Assembly (NCBI RefSeq): GCF_016406145.1
Contig: NZ_CP066306.1
Coordinates: 1 to 64,000, forward strand
DNA: 64,000 bases
Direction of reading: 5' to 3'
Source: Pseudomonas putida
Lineage (GTDB): Bacteria > Pseudomonadota > Gammaproteobacteria > Pseudomonadales > Pseudomonadaceae
Under the pieces are notes generated by a model. That model ran no database searches, was not told the DNA's origin, and was given only the letters and a program-made list of their open reading frames with translations. Made by a program: the position numbers and the translations under genes. Shown piece by piece: positions 40,327 to 48,949 of this stretch (position 1 is its first letter; every line of letters begins with the position of its first letter).

Positions 40327-41862
40327 TCAGGCCGGCACCCACTGATGCGGCAGCAACTGTCCGATCTCACTGGCCCGTTGGGTCGGCAGCCGCGTCAGCA
40401 CATCTTTGAGATAGGCATACGGATCATGCCCATTCATGCGCGCCGACTGGATCAAACTCATGATTGCCGCAGCCCGCTTACCGCTGCGCAGGGATCCCGC
40501 AAATAACCAGTTCGAGCGCCCGAGTGCCCATGGCCGTATCTGGTTTTCGACCTGGTTGTTGTCGATGGGCACAGCCCCATCATCCAGGTAGCGGGTCAGC
40601 GCTACCCAGCGTTTCAGGCTGTAATCGAGGGCTTTGGCCGTGGCTGATCCGTTGGGCACCAAGTCGCGCTGGGCCAACATCCAGTCATGCAGTGTTTTGA
40701 GGATCGGCACCGCCAATTCTTGTCGTATTCGCCAGCGCTCTTCATCACTCATGTCCCGCGCCTGACGTTCGACCTCGTACAAGCCGCTGATCGAGTGCAG
40801 GGCCTGTTCAGCCAGCTGACTTTTGTTCGCCACGTGCAAATCAAAGAACTTGCGCCGGGCGTGGGCCATGCAGCCGATTTCAGTGATGCCTTGTTCGAAA
40901 CCGGCTTTGTAGCCAGCGAAGTCGTCGCAGACCAACTTGCCGTTCCAGTCACCCAGGAAGTTGCGCGCATGTTCGCCAGCACGGCTTGGGCTGAAGTCGT
41001 AAACCACCGCGTTGAGCCCTGAAAACGGCGTCGTGCTGTACGCCCAGACATAGGCCCGGTGGGTTTTCTTCTCGCCTGGCGCAAGCATTTGCACCGGTGT
41101 CTCATCAGCGTGGATCACGCCCTGGTTCAGCACGGCTTCACGCAGTGCATCGACCAGTGGCTGAAGCCGCACGCCGGTTTGTCCGACCCACTGCGCCAGG
41201 GTCGAGCGAGCAATTGCCAGCCCGGCACGGCCAAAGATTTTCTCCTGCCGGTACAGCGGCAAGTGATCGGCAAACTTGGCCACCATCACGTGGGCCAACA
41301 AACCTGTGGTCGGGATACCTTTGTCGATAACCTGGGCTGGCACCGGGGCCTGGATCAGGGTTTCGCACTGGCGACAGGCCCATTTGCCCCGCACATGTTG
41401 CTCGACGGTAAACACGCCCGGCGTGTAATCCAGCTTCTCGCTGACGTCTTCGCCGATGCGTTGAAGTTGGCAGCCACAGACGCACTGGGTGTTTTCGGGT
41501 TCGTGACGAATCACCGTGCGTGGAAACTGCGGCGGCAAAGGCGCACGTTTCGGGGATTGTCGTGGTTCGGCCTGTGGCGCATCTGGGAGAAGCTGTTTTA
41601 GCTCGGCCTCGATAGCTTCAAGGTCTGTGTCGAGCAGGTCATCCAGCAAGCTGCTTTGCGCCGGGCTGATTTGCTCGCTGCGCTTGGCAAACTTGTGCCG
41701 TTTGAGCAGGGCGATTTCGAACTTGAACTGTTCGATGAGGATTTCATCGTTCTGAATCTTCCTGCTCATCGCCTCGACCTGGGATTGCAATTGCAACGCC
41801 TGTGCCGCCAAGGCACGAAGCTGTTCCGGGGTCATCTGGTCGAGGTTGGGCGAGAAAGTCAT
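40327..41862 (-). CDS. tnpC: IS66 transposase TnpC
   Basis: A 511-residue IS66 transposase: an N-terminal leucine-rich helix (about 1-45), a zinc-finger region (CVCGCQL, CRQCETLIQAPV), a DDE-type core with HADETPVQ and DDFAGYK, and VDNNQVENQIRPWALGRSNWLF near the C-terminus. Start ATG 41862 gives the usual beginning; an upstream extension is not conserved. Apparently intact. Confidence 0.95.
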   Translation of the reverse strand: MTFSPNLDQMTPEQLRALAAQALQLQSQVEAMSRKIQNDEILIEQFKFEIALLKRHKFAKRSEQISPAQSSLLDDLLDTDLEAIEAELKQLLPDAPQAEPRQSPKRAPLPPQFPRTVIRHEPENTQCVCGCQLQRIGEDVSEKLDYTPGVFTVEQHVRGKWACRQCETLIQAPVPAQVIDKGIPTTGLLAHVMVAKFADHLPLYRQEKIFGRAGLAIARSTLAQWVGQTGVRLQPLVDALREAVLNQGVIHADETPVQMLAPGEKKTHRAYVWAYSTTPFSGLNAVVYDFSPSRAGEHARNFLGDWNGKLVCDDFAGYKAGFEQGITEIGCMAHARRKFFDLHVANKSQLAEQALHSISGLYEVERQARDMSDEERWRIRQELAVPILKTLHDWMLAQRDLVPNGSATAKALDYSLKRWVALTRYLDDGAVPIDNNQVENQIRPWALGRSNWLFAGSLRSGKRAAAIMSLIQSARMNGHDPYAYLKDVLTRLPTQRASEIGQLLPHQWVPA

Positions 41863-41925
41863 GCCGCCGATTGTGCCAGAGCAGGCGCGGGGCGACGACA
41901 AGTAGACCGGCCAAATGGCCGGCGT

Positions 41926-42261
41926 TTACAGCATGCTAATCACACCGCCTGCACCGACGCGCTGCCACGGCAGGCCCAGCACCAACGCCTGGAGTTGTTC
42001 GCTGTCGAGTTCGACCTCGCAGCCGTGGCGAATGCCGGGCCAGTGGAACTTGCCTTGGTTCAGTCGACGCGCTGCCAGCCAGACACCGACGCCATCGTGC
42101 ACCAGCACTTTCATCCGGTTAGCCTGGCGATTGGCGAACAGATAAGCGCAGTGCGGCTTCGCCGCACCGAACACCGCAATCACCCGAGCTAATGCTGTCT
42201 CGGTGCCAGCGCGCATGTCCATCGGCTCGGTGGCCAGCCAGATGGCATCGATGCGGATCAT
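41926..42261 (-). CDS. tnpB: IS66 accessory protein TnpB
   Basis: A 111-residue IS66 Orf2 protein with the family pattern IWLATEPMDMRAGTETAL and AYLFANRQANRMKVLVHDG. It is required for transposition together with TnpA and TnpC; its biochemical role is unclear. ATG 42261 overlaps the tnpA stop (ATGA). Confidence 0.95.
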   Translation of the reverse strand: MIRIDAIWLATEPMDMRAGTETALARVIAVFGAAKPHCAYLFANRQANRMKVLVHDGVGVWLAARRLNQGKFHWPGIRHGCEVELDSEQLQALVLGLPWQRVGAGGVISML

Positions 42262-42578
42262 TGAGCGAAAGCCCGAATAAATTGCGCACAACCCTCGGGA
42301 TCCGAGGCTGGCCATTTCACCGTGATCACTTGCCCGGCCACGGGCAACTCGATGATCACTGACGCTTCGACTGGCCGTTTAGGTGCGGCTTTTAGCGGGA
42401 CGAAAGCTGGTAGTGAAGCCGCTGCGGGCTGATCTCGATAGAGCGGCAGCCATTTGCGGATGACGTTGGCATTGATGCCGTGGTTGATGGCGACACTGGA
42501 CACGGTTGCGCCAGGTTGCAGGCATTCCTGAACGACCTGGGCTTTGAACGGTTTCGGATAAGAGCTTCGTTGGCGCAT
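42258..42578 (-). CDS. tnpA: IS66 accessory protein TnpA
   Basis: A 106-residue IS66 Orf1 protein with a helix-turn-helix of the IS3/IS66 transposase type (YPKPFKAQVVQECLQPGATV, NHGINANVIRKWL). First gene of the tnpA-tnpB-tnpC operon. Confidence 0.95.
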   Translation of the reverse strand: MRQRSSYPKPFKAQVVQECLQPGATVSSVAINHGINANVIRKWLPLYRDQPAAASLPAFVPLKAAPKRPVEASVIIELPVAGQVITVKWPASDPEGCAQFIRAFAQ

Positions 42579-42679
42579 AGAAATCCTGGCGATAAGGGTG
42601 ATCGCGTCCGCTTAAAAATACGCGGACACCATCGCCCTTAATGCTGGAGTTCGGAAGGTGAGTTCGCCGGACGCTTACG

Positions 42680-43510
42680 TACCAGCCTGGAAGTGCGGGC
42701 AAGCTAGCTCAGTTTGCTGTATGCCCGGCATGCGACAACCCTGTCCAGCTGGTTGGGCTGTATGAGCTACCGCCTAACGTGAAGAACCCATTCGGGAAAC
42801 ATGCTACTAAGAGCATTCGCGGCATCGCTCCATTTGATAGTGAGGCCCGTAACGATTGCCCGTACTTCAAGCCTCGCCAGCATAAGAAAACAGAACGAAA
42901 AACCAGGTTTGACGGCGTCCCGCGGAAGATTCTCAAGCTATTGATCGAACAGTTCGATCGCGTGGTTTACATCCTGGAGAAAGAGACCCAACTGGTCCTT
43001 TCCGAGAACGCGTTGAGAGGCATGCTGCAGCGTTACAAGGGAGAGCGTGGCTACCTCTATACCGGCGCGACGCTTCGCAATGTGCCATGGATCTTTGCTT
43101 ACATGTCGGACGCCACCCGCCTGTTTGGCCAGAAGGTCAGTGGAAATGCTGAGCTGGTGAAAGCTATTGCCGCTGAGGTGCCGGGGGCGGAAATCAGCAG
43201 CACTGGTCGGCTGGAATCGAAGAAGGTGCCTGGTTCGAAGGCGGCATATTTTGATCTCAAAATGAGTTTCATCCGCCATCGAATCGTCAAAGACAGTGAA
43301 GCGTCTGGCTTGGTTGAAAGCATGGAGTTTGTAGTGTCACAGCCTCGCGGAGGTGAGCTTGAGCACATTCACAAGGAAGTCATCAAATTCGATTCGGCTT
43401 GGTTCGAATCTCTTATCCGGATGCCGGTTGATCATCCTTATCGCAGAATGGATAGAGTGAAGATGGCCCGGGAGGAACTGGGCGATCTGCTGGAGCTGAC
43501 TCAGGCCTGA
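42680..43510 (+). pseudogene. Hypothetical protein, 5' end removed at IS66 junction
   Basis: The frame is open from the IS66 right end, so the first part of the gene is missing. The remaining ~276 residues start with a zinc-ribbon-like CPACDNPVQLVGLYELPP and continue with RNDCPYF and a helical body (FDRVVYILEKETQLVLSENALRGMLQ). I recognise no family. An internal GTG at 42779 could still start a shorter product. It is oriented opposite to the TnsC-like fragment on the other side of the element. Confidence 0.6.
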
Positions 43511-43520
43511 GGAGGCCTGC

Positions 43521-43580
43521 TGTAAACCACTTTTTTTCACTGTAAACCACAGTGGTTTACAGTGAAAAAAGTGGTTTACA
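43521..43580. repeat. 60-bp palindrome built from four copies of TGTAAACCAC
   Basis: TGTAAACCAC occurs at 43521-43530 and 43541-43550, and its complement GTGGTTTACA at 43552-43561 and 43571-43580. The arms are separated by a T7 and an A6 tract respectively, so the whole is an almost perfect inverted repeat with one bulged base. It lies just after the truncated gene. It may be a protein-binding site array, an element end or a strong hairpin. Confidence 0.8.
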
Positions 43581-43715
43581 ACGTAGCTATGACACGCGCC
43601 CTGGCCACTCCCCAGGCCAGCGCGCTCCTCATTGGTTCGTTCAGCCGGACGTCGAACACCTGTGCTGCTCGGGGCCTTGCCACGCCGCGGTGTCCTATAA
43701 TTCATCTTCAGCTGA

Positions 43716-43940
43716 ATGGAGCAAAATGTTGTGAAGCGCACATTCATTGGAATGGTCGAGGCTGGTGAGCCACTGATGAGGCAAGCGCTTGAAGCTATCC
43801 GACAGGCCCACGAAGCGGAGGCTGCTGGATTGCCAGACCTTGAGGTACAGCGTCTTCACCTATTGGCAGATTCGCTCTATCAGGCGGTCATTGATTTTCA
43901 GCTCCTCAAAGCAGGTAAACCACCGTCGACTATCCAGTGA
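43716..43940 (+). CDS. Small helical hypothetical protein (paralogue of next gene)
   Basis: A 74-residue protein, mostly helical, with the segment LEAIRQAHEAEAAGLPDLEVQRLHLLADSLYQAVIDFQL. The next gene shows the same layout (A-M/I-x-Q-x-H-E-A, E-V-x-R-L, A-x-S, A-V-x-x-Y/F-Q-L). No family recognised. ATG 43716 has GAATGGAG nearby; GTG 43731 is an alternative start. Confidence 0.5.
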   Translation: MEQNVVKRTFIGMVEAGEPLMRQALEAIRQAHEAEAAGLPDLEVQRLHLLADSLYQAVIDFQLLKAGKPPSTIQ

Positions 43941-43954
43941 GGACCTGCCGCTAC

Positions 43955-44161
43955 ATGACGAAAAAGATACCAGCTCTTCTCCCCGACCACCCCATGTATA
44001 CCGACGCAGTGGATGCGATGAAGCAATACCACGAGGCGCAGGCTTCTGGCTCATCTGCCGAAGAGGTTGAGCGCCTGCGTCAAATCGCAGAATCACAATT
44101 TCGGGCTGTCAGCGAGTATCAGCTCAACGCTCTGGGATATCAGTCTCGTCGTCCGCACTGA
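43955..44161 (+). CDS. Small helical hypothetical protein (paralogue of previous gene)
   Basis: A 68-residue protein with MKQYHEAQASGSSAEEVERLRQIAESQF and AVSEYQLNALGYQ, related to the preceding gene. ATG 43955 is preferred over GTG 43937, which overlaps the previous stop; either way the pair is probably co-transcribed. Function unknown. Confidence 0.5.
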   Translation: MTKKIPALLPDHPMYTDAVDAMKQYHEAQASGSSAEEVERLRQIAESQFRAVSEYQLNALGYQSRRPH

Positions 44162-44270
44162 AGGGATAACCGATCCGGAGGTAGCTTCAGAATCCATCAA
44201 GCCAAGCGGAAGACTCACGACGCGGTCCGATTGATCAGCGAGACGGTCGGGAGGGTTTGCACACAGCCCC

Positions 44271-44304
44271 AAAAAAAAAGCAGCTCCCGAGAGCTGCTTT
44301 TTTC
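44271..44304. terminator. Bidirectional terminator
   Basis: GCAGCTC (44280-44286) and GAGCTGC (44291-44297) form a hairpin flanked by A9 on the left and T6 on the right. It can terminate transcripts from both sides, serving the small plus-strand genes and the 42-residue gene on the minus strand. Confidence 0.85.
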
Positions 44305-44433
44305 TTACTCCCCCTTTTTGTGCTTGTGGGGTTTCAGGTCCGGATGGTCCTTCTGCTTTTCAGGGGTGACTCGCTGCCTTTTGTCCGGAGTGCCATCTTC
44401 ATTGGTGCGCTTTGGGCCTGGCTTGATGCTCAT
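44305..44433 (-). CDS. 42-residue basic peptide, short gene ending at terminator
   Basis: On the minus strand an ATG at 44433, preceded by AAGGAAG at good spacing, opens a 43-codon frame (stop included). The product begins MSIKPGPKRTNEDGTPDKRQ and ends HPDLKPHKHKKGE; it is strongly basic, Pro-rich and probably disordered. A terminator hairpin follows the stop immediately, as expected for a real transcript. I know no family for it. It lies between the small-gene pair and the phosphoethanolamine transferase. Confidence 0.5.
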   Translation of the reverse strand: MSIKPGPKRTNEDGTPDKRQRVTPEKQKDHPDLKPHKHKKGE

Positions 44434-44555
44434 GCAAAACTTCCTTTTCCGCTTGGGTTGTTGAATGCAGCTATGTAATTAGTCCAGCTTCTCTCAGCTG
44501 TCAAAGCAGGCTGGTGCAGAACCGCCTGGCCGATGATCCGGTCCACATCGAACAT

Positions 44556-46253
44556 TCAGAGGCCAGAATAAGAGCCTCCGACAAAGGGCTTACAAGGGGC
44601 AGTGAAATCCAGCGCTGAGCGATACGAAGACGTCTGGACGTTCATCATGCCGAGCACGGTGTGGAACAGGTTGTCGTGGCTCAGCGGTGACGTGGTTTGA
44701 GCTTTCAAACAACCCACGTTGACCTTTTCGCTCTTCGCGAGCGAGTCAGACATCCAAAGTACCAACGGCACCTTTGTTTGCTCGTCAGGAGCCATCGCGT
44801 AAGGCAGCCCGTGTAGATAGAGCCCACCCTCCCCCAGCGATTCGCCGTGGTCCGAAACGTACATCAGCGCAGTGTCGAACTTGGTGTTGGCCGCCAGGAT
44901 ATCGATGAGATTTGCAGTCACATAATCGGTGTAGAGGATTGAGTTGTCGTAGGCATTGACCACCTCCTCCTGCTTACATTTGTCGAGCTCGTTGGTCTCG
45001 CACACCGGTGCGAATTTCTTGAATTGCGAGGGGTAGCGCTTGTAGTAGGCCGGGCCGTGACTGCCTTTGTAGTGGAGCACCAGGACAGCATCGCCTTCCT
45101 GGCGCTTGATGAAGTCTTGCATCTCCGTGAGCAGCACCCCGTCCTTACACTCCTCGCTGGTGCACAGTTGGGAATCCGCGTGAGAGGCAGCCTTGTGGTT
45201 GGGAACCCTGTCGCAGACCCCTTTGCACCCCGAGTTGTTGTCAGTCCACATGACACTGATGCCAGCGCGTTGAAGCACGTCGAGCAGCCCTTCTCGGCTC
45301 TTGGCCAAGCCATCTTTGTACTGGGCCTTACCCACGTCCAGGAACATGCATGGCAGCGAGACCGCGGTAGCGGTACCGCAGGAGCTCACGTTCGTGAAGC
45401 TAATGACATTTCGCTTTTCTAGTTCCGGATTCGTTTCACGGGAGTAGCCGTTGAGGGAGAAGTTGGCGGAGCGAGCGGTCTCTCCTACTGCCAGTACCAG
45501 CAGCCTGGGTTTACGAGCCGCACCCTGTCGATTAACTACCGCATCAGTACCAATGGCCGTCAGCGTTTTAGGTGAGGCCAGCTGACGCTTCAGGTACCCA
45601 TGGCCAGCCGCAAACAAGTTGGTAGGTACCAGAATCAGCCGGATCTCCCGATTGTTGCGCAGCAAGGAGGCATACGACTGGTACTGACTCAACGCGATGC
45701 CAGATAAGGTCAACAGAGCGAGCGACAGAGCAATGAACCTGCTGACCAAAGCTTTGGCCCAAGGCTTGCGCCGGAGGGGAACCCGGGCAATCAGGTAGAC
45801 GGGCAACACCCCAACCATTGCGACCCAAAGACCGAGCTTCCAATTCAGCAGCTCGGTTGCCTCAGCGACGTCGGTCTCCACAACGTTGGTGAACATTGTG
45901 TAATCGATCACGATGCCGTAGGCATTCATGAAGTAACTCGCAAAAGACGCGCTGATCAGTACCAGGCACAGTATGGGTTTGGCCAGCCGCCCCCATGACA
46001 GCAAGCTCAGAACGGTAAACACCCATGCGAATACTATGACTGGGAGGCTAGCCGCTAGCTGCCAGTTCACTTCATCGGTTTTGAATACCAGCTTCCAGAG
46101 CACGTTCCAGAGCTCAGCGTTCGCGAATAGCAGTAACCAAAAAGTCACCAGGCCGATTAGCAAATTAGTACTGATGCCTTTCTGCCGCGCATTGCGAATA
46201 GCAAAGATCCATTTGCTTAACAGGGTGTGAACAATGGATTTGGAAGGTGTCAT
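44556..46253 (-). CDS. eptA: Phosphoethanolamine transferase (EptA family)
   Basis: A 565-residue inner-membrane enzyme with about five N-terminal helices and a periplasmic sulfatase-like catalytic domain. The nucleophilic Thr lies in VGETARSANFSLNGYSRETNPEL near residue 257; metal ligands appear in SDHGESLGEGG. It transfers phosphoethanolamine to lipid A, lowering negative charge and affinity for cationic peptides and polymyxin. Start ATG 46253 (a TTG two codons upstream is possible). A TTACA-N4-TGACA site at 46486 may place it under a CzcR/CopR-type regulator, linking metal stress to envelope change. Confidence 0.92.
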   Translation of the reverse strand: MTPSKSIVHTLLSKWIFAIRNARQKGISTNLLIGLVTFWLLLFANAELWNVLWKLVFKTDEVNWQLAASLPVIVFAWVFTVLSLLSWGRLAKPILCLVLISASFASYFMNAYGIVIDYTMFTNVVETDVAEATELLNWKLGLWVAMVGVLPVYLIARVPLRRKPWAKALVSRFIALSLALLTLSGIALSQYQSYASLLRNNREIRLILVPTNLFAAGHGYLKRQLASPKTLTAIGTDAVVNRQGAARKPRLLVLAVGETARSANFSLNGYSRETNPELEKRNVISFTNVSSCGTATAVSLPCMFLDVGKAQYKDGLAKSREGLLDVLQRAGISVMWTDNNSGCKGVCDRVPNHKAASHADSQLCTSEECKDGVLLTEMQDFIKRQEGDAVLVLHYKGSHGPAYYKRYPSQFKKFAPVCETNELDKCKQEEVVNAYDNSILYTDYVTANLIDILAANTKFDTALMYVSDHGESLGEGGLYLHGLPYAMAPDEQTKVPLVLWMSDSLAKSEKVNVGCLKAQTTSPLSHDNLFHTVLGMMNVQTSSYRSALDFTAPCKPFVGGSYSGL

Positions 46254-46485
46254 TATCAAACTCTGGAAGCTGCTTATCCATGGCGGTAGCTATGGAGTTA
46301 GCGGGAGCTACAAGGCAAACCGTCGACAGATGCTGAGCGATTGCGCAATGTGCGGAGCGTCAGAGGCCTTAGGCCCCTAGGCGTTGGGGACGCTTAGTAT
46401 GTGTGAGGCATAGGGATAAAAAGAGAAATGAATCTCGCTGAGCGCATTATTTCCGGGACCTGATAACGACACGATGACCTCGGGA

Positions 46486-46499
46486 TTACAATGCTGACA
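46486..46499. promoter_or_regulatory. Metal-regulator-type operator upstream of eptA and zinc-ribbon gene
   Basis: TTACAATGCTGACA lies in the 490-base gap between the divergent eptA and zinc-ribbon genes. It is almost identical to TTACAATGTTGACA at 55908. Nothing else is recognised in the gap, apart from an AT-rich section at about 46590-46720 that may hold the zinc-ribbon promoter. Confidence 0.5.
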
Positions 46500-46743
46500 G
46501 AAATCCAATTACTGCTGTTTTGATTGTCATTGATCACGCTATGATCAAAATTAGGGGGATACTACCCACCAAAAGCAATGCTCCGCTCAGCTAGATAAAT
46601 TTAATTTCACAAACAAAACGGTTTCGTTTTGTCGTAGGCTAATTTTGAACTTTCAATTCAACTTACAAGTCTTTCTCGCGAGCAGAATATTATTTTCAAC
46701 TTTTGCTCGTTAATATGTCACCCATCAATGAGGGGCGAATACC

Positions 46744-47082
46744 ATGAGCTTTTTCAAAAACATCCTGGGCGGGCACCATGGCCGTGGAAACCACGGTGGA
46801 GGCAAGCACCACAGCGGGGGACATGGGGCCGAGCAATATGATCGCCATGGCCGGCAGCAGGGCTGCGACGGCGGTAATCAGGTGTATGACGGCGGGCGCC
46901 CTCCCACTCCTGCCCCCATCAAAGATCTGCAGGGCTGCAGGCAGTGCCGGACGGCCAACGATCCGTCAGCACGCTTTTGTCTAAACTGCGGAACACCGCT
47001 ATCGAGTGGTTGCACCGCCTGCGGCTCGCTGCTGAGTGCAGGAGCAAGATTTTGCAGTCACTGTGGCCAAGCGACGCTCTAA
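46744..47082 (+). CDS. Double zinc-ribbon protein with His/Gly-rich N-terminus
   Basis: A 112-residue protein. The first ~45 residues are His/Gly-rich (GGHHGRGNHGGGKHHSGGHG) and likely bind metal ions. The second half holds two zinc ribbons with CRQC, CLNC, CTAC and CSHC. No catalytic domain. It stands 54 bases upstream of czcD in the same direction, so a role in zinc or cadmium handling is plausible but inferred. Confidence 0.8.
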   Translation: MSFFKNILGGHHGRGNHGGGKHHSGGHGAEQYDRHGRQQGCDGGNQVYDGGRPPTPAPIKDLQGCRQCRTANDPSARFCLNCGTPLSSGCTACGSLLSAGARFCSHCGQATL

Positions 47083-47136
47083 GGCTAGGTAGACAGGAAG
47101 GCCAACGAGACCACAACCCTGCGCAAGGAGAAATAC

Positions 47137-48042
47137 GTGGGTTCAAATCATGACCATGGCAGCGCTGCAGTACGCGAGGGGCATCAGAAGAAGCTAATCA
47201 TGGCGCTCGGCTTGACTGGCAGCTTCATGATTGCAGAAGTGATCGGTGCGTGGATTACCGGCAGCCTGGCGCTGCTGTCGGACGCATCTCACATGTTCAC
47301 AGATACTGCCGCCTTGGCGATCTCACTGATTGCACTTCAGATAGCCAAGCGGCCGGCGGATCAGAAAAGAACCTTCGGCTATGCGCGCCTGGAAATTCTG
47401 GCTTCGACGTTCAACGCCGTGCTGCTCTTCCTGGTGGCGATGTACATCTTGTATGAGGCCTACCAGCGCTTCTTCATGCCGGCGGAGATCGCTACCGGAG
47501 CGATGATGTGGATCGCAATCGCCGGCCTGATCATCAACCTAATTTCGATGCGCCTTCTGGCATCTGCGAGCAACGAAAGCCTCAACGTCAAAGGAGCCTA
47601 CCTCGAAGTTTGGAGCGACATGCTCGGCTCGCTTGGCGTAATCATCGCGGCACTTATCATCCGCTTCACCGGCTGGACCTGGGTCGACACGATTGTCGCT
47701 GTGGCGATCGGCCTTTGGGTTCTGCCGCGGACGTGGCAGTTGCTTCGCGAAAGCCTGGGGATCCTCATGGAGGGTGTCCCGAGGGGGCTCGACGTTACGG
47801 CAATCGAGGCCACCATCCTCGGAGTAGATGGCGTGACGGACGTTCATGACTTGCACGTGTGGGCTGTCAGCAGTGGCAGTAACGTGATGACGTCGCACGT
47901 AGTGGTTCGGGATTCTGCAGATGGGGATGCTGTGTTGGCGGCCGTCGTGGATGCTGTCAGCGATGCATTCGAAATCCATCACTGCACCATCCAGATCGAG
48001 CGGGCAGCTTTCCACGAGAGCGTTCCCTCACCCTCGCACTGA
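47137..48042 (+). CDS. czcD: CzcD-type cation diffusion facilitator
   Basis: A 301-residue CDF exporter with six helices and a C-terminal cytoplasmic dimer domain (TDVHDLHVWAVSSGSNVMTSHV). The helix-2 metal site SHMFTD (HxxxD) is present. In helix 5 the usual HxxxD reads E-V-W-S-D here, a Glu replacing the His. CDF proteins exchange Zn/Cd/Co for protons out of the cytoplasm. The start is GTG 47137 with AAGGAGA upstream. Confidence 0.93.
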   Translation: MGSNHDHGSAAVREGHQKKLIMALGLTGSFMIAEVIGAWITGSLALLSDASHMFTDTAALAISLIALQIAKRPADQKRTFGYARLEILASTFNAVLLFLVAMYILYEAYQRFFMPAEIATGAMMWIAIAGLIINLISMRLLASASNESLNVKGAYLEVWSDMLGSLGVIIAALIIRFTGWTWVDTIVAVAIGLWVLPRTWQLLRESLGILMEGVPRGLDVTAIEATILGVDGVTDVHDLHVWAVSSGSNVMTSHVVVRDSADGDAVLAAVVDAVSDAFEIHHCTIQIERAAFHESVPSPSH

Positions 48043-48199
48043 CCGATCGGTAAACACCATGCAAACACATCACCCTCCTGGCTGAGGGTGATGTTGCAAA
48101 AAAAATGCGGTGAGGGATGCCGTAAACGGCAAGAGCGCTTCAAGGGGGTTGGTGAATGGCTTCGCCTGCCCTCGTCAACAACCTCCAGAAGGCTCAGCG

Positions 48200-48550
48200 A
48201 TGGCCTGGATCATCACGAAGTACCTACTCACTGCCGGTATAGTGATTCTCGTGTCAGAGCTGGCGAAACGCAGCGACAAGCTGGGCGGCTTGGTCGCCGC
48301 CCTACCCTTGGTCACGGTCGTGACGTTGGTCTGGCTCTATTTAGAGAACCAGAGCATGGAGAAGATCTCCAACCATGCTTGGTACACGTTCTGGTACGTG
48401 CTTCCGACCCTACCGATGTTTATTGCTTTTCCATTGCTGCTACCTAAGCTCGGCTTTTGGCCGACACTGATCAGCAGCATCCTCATCACAATGGCCAGCT
48501 TCGGAGGCTTCGCCATACTGCTGCGCCGGTTCGGCATTGAGCTTCTATGA
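48200..48550 (+). CDS. DUF3147 family membrane protein
   Basis: A 116-residue protein of four predicted membrane helices (WIITKYLLTAGIVILVSELA, GLVAALPLVTVVTLVWLYL, FWYVLPTLPMFIAFPLLLP, ISSILITMASFGGFAILLR). It matches the small DUF3147 integral membrane proteins; function unknown. It follows czcD by 157 bases, so association with metal efflux is only by position. ATG 48200 chosen to match family length. Confidence 0.75.
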   Translation: MAWIITKYLLTAGIVILVSELAKRSDKLGGLVAALPLVTVVTLVWLYLENQSMEKISNHAWYTFWYVLPTLPMFIAFPLLLPKLGFWPTLISSILITMASFGGFAILLRRFGIELL

Positions 48551-48582
48551 TCCGGTGGCCGCAGGGATCATCTTGATGAGTC

Positions 48583-48909
48583 TTAACGGCTATTAACACA
48601 CTCGCCCTTCACCAGGTAGCGAACCATGTGCAGTTCGCCTTTCGAGTCTTCGTAGGTCATCATGCTTCTTACATTACCGCAGTACCGCACACTGGGTGAT
48701 ACATACACCAACTTACCAACGTCCAGGTCCATGCCATAGGCGTAGTCTTCTAGTTGAGGCATGGGCTTTTTTACGCGTTGAGCATAATCCGCTGTAGCCT
48801 CTCTAGCAGTACGCTCGATGCGTTTATTGATCTCCATACCGCTTTGGGCATTGGCTGTTAGTGATGTAAAGAGCAAAAACACGGCGATCGCTGATACAGT
48901 AGTGTTCAT
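48583..48909 (-). CDS. DUF2790 family small periplasmic protein
   Basis: A 108-residue exported protein (signal peptide to about TANAQ) with YAYGMDLDVGKLVYV, MMTYEDSKGEL and cysteines in RYCGNV and GECVN. Close to the proteins at 62433 and 13768. An AAGGGA site precedes the ATG, and directly upstream lies a terminator hairpin (48930-48949), so its transcript may start after it or be attenuated by it. A TTACA-type site is at 49120. Confidence 0.85.
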   Translation of the reverse strand: MNTTVSAIAVFLLFTSLTANAQSGMEINKRIERTAREATADYAQRVKKPMPQLEDYAYGMDLDVGKLVYVSPSVRYCGNVRSMMTYEDSKGELHMVRYLVKGECVNSR

Positions 48910-48929
48910 AAGAAGTCCCTTAATAAAAA

Positions 48930-48949
48930 AGCGCCCGTAGGGGGGCGCT
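48930..48949 (-). terminator. Intrinsic terminator or attenuator just upstream of DUF2790 gene
   Basis: On the minus strand AGCGCCC and GGGCGCT form a hairpin followed by TTTTTTATT, ending about 20 bases before the DUF2790 ATG. It either ends a short upstream transcript or acts as an attenuator. Confidence 0.7.

Larger units (their letters stand above)
40296..42678. mobile_element. IS66-family insertion sequence (2383 bp)
   Basis: A complete IS66-type element on the minus strand with three genes: tnpA (42258-42578), tnpB (41926-42261) and tnpC (40327-41862). The 24-bp terminal inverted repeats are perfect: GTAAGCGTCCGGCGAACTCA-CCTT at 40296-40319 and its complement at 42655-42678. The flanking 8 bases are GAAACAGC on the left and GTACCAGC on the right, two mismatches rather than the exact 8-bp duplication expected. 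Both flanking genes are 5'-truncated at the element. Confidence 0.95.

Noticed and set aside
44257..44478. Hydrophobic plus-strand frame over the terminator region
   Set aside because: It reads through a terminator hairpin and is the complement of the better-supported 42-codon minus-strand gene.
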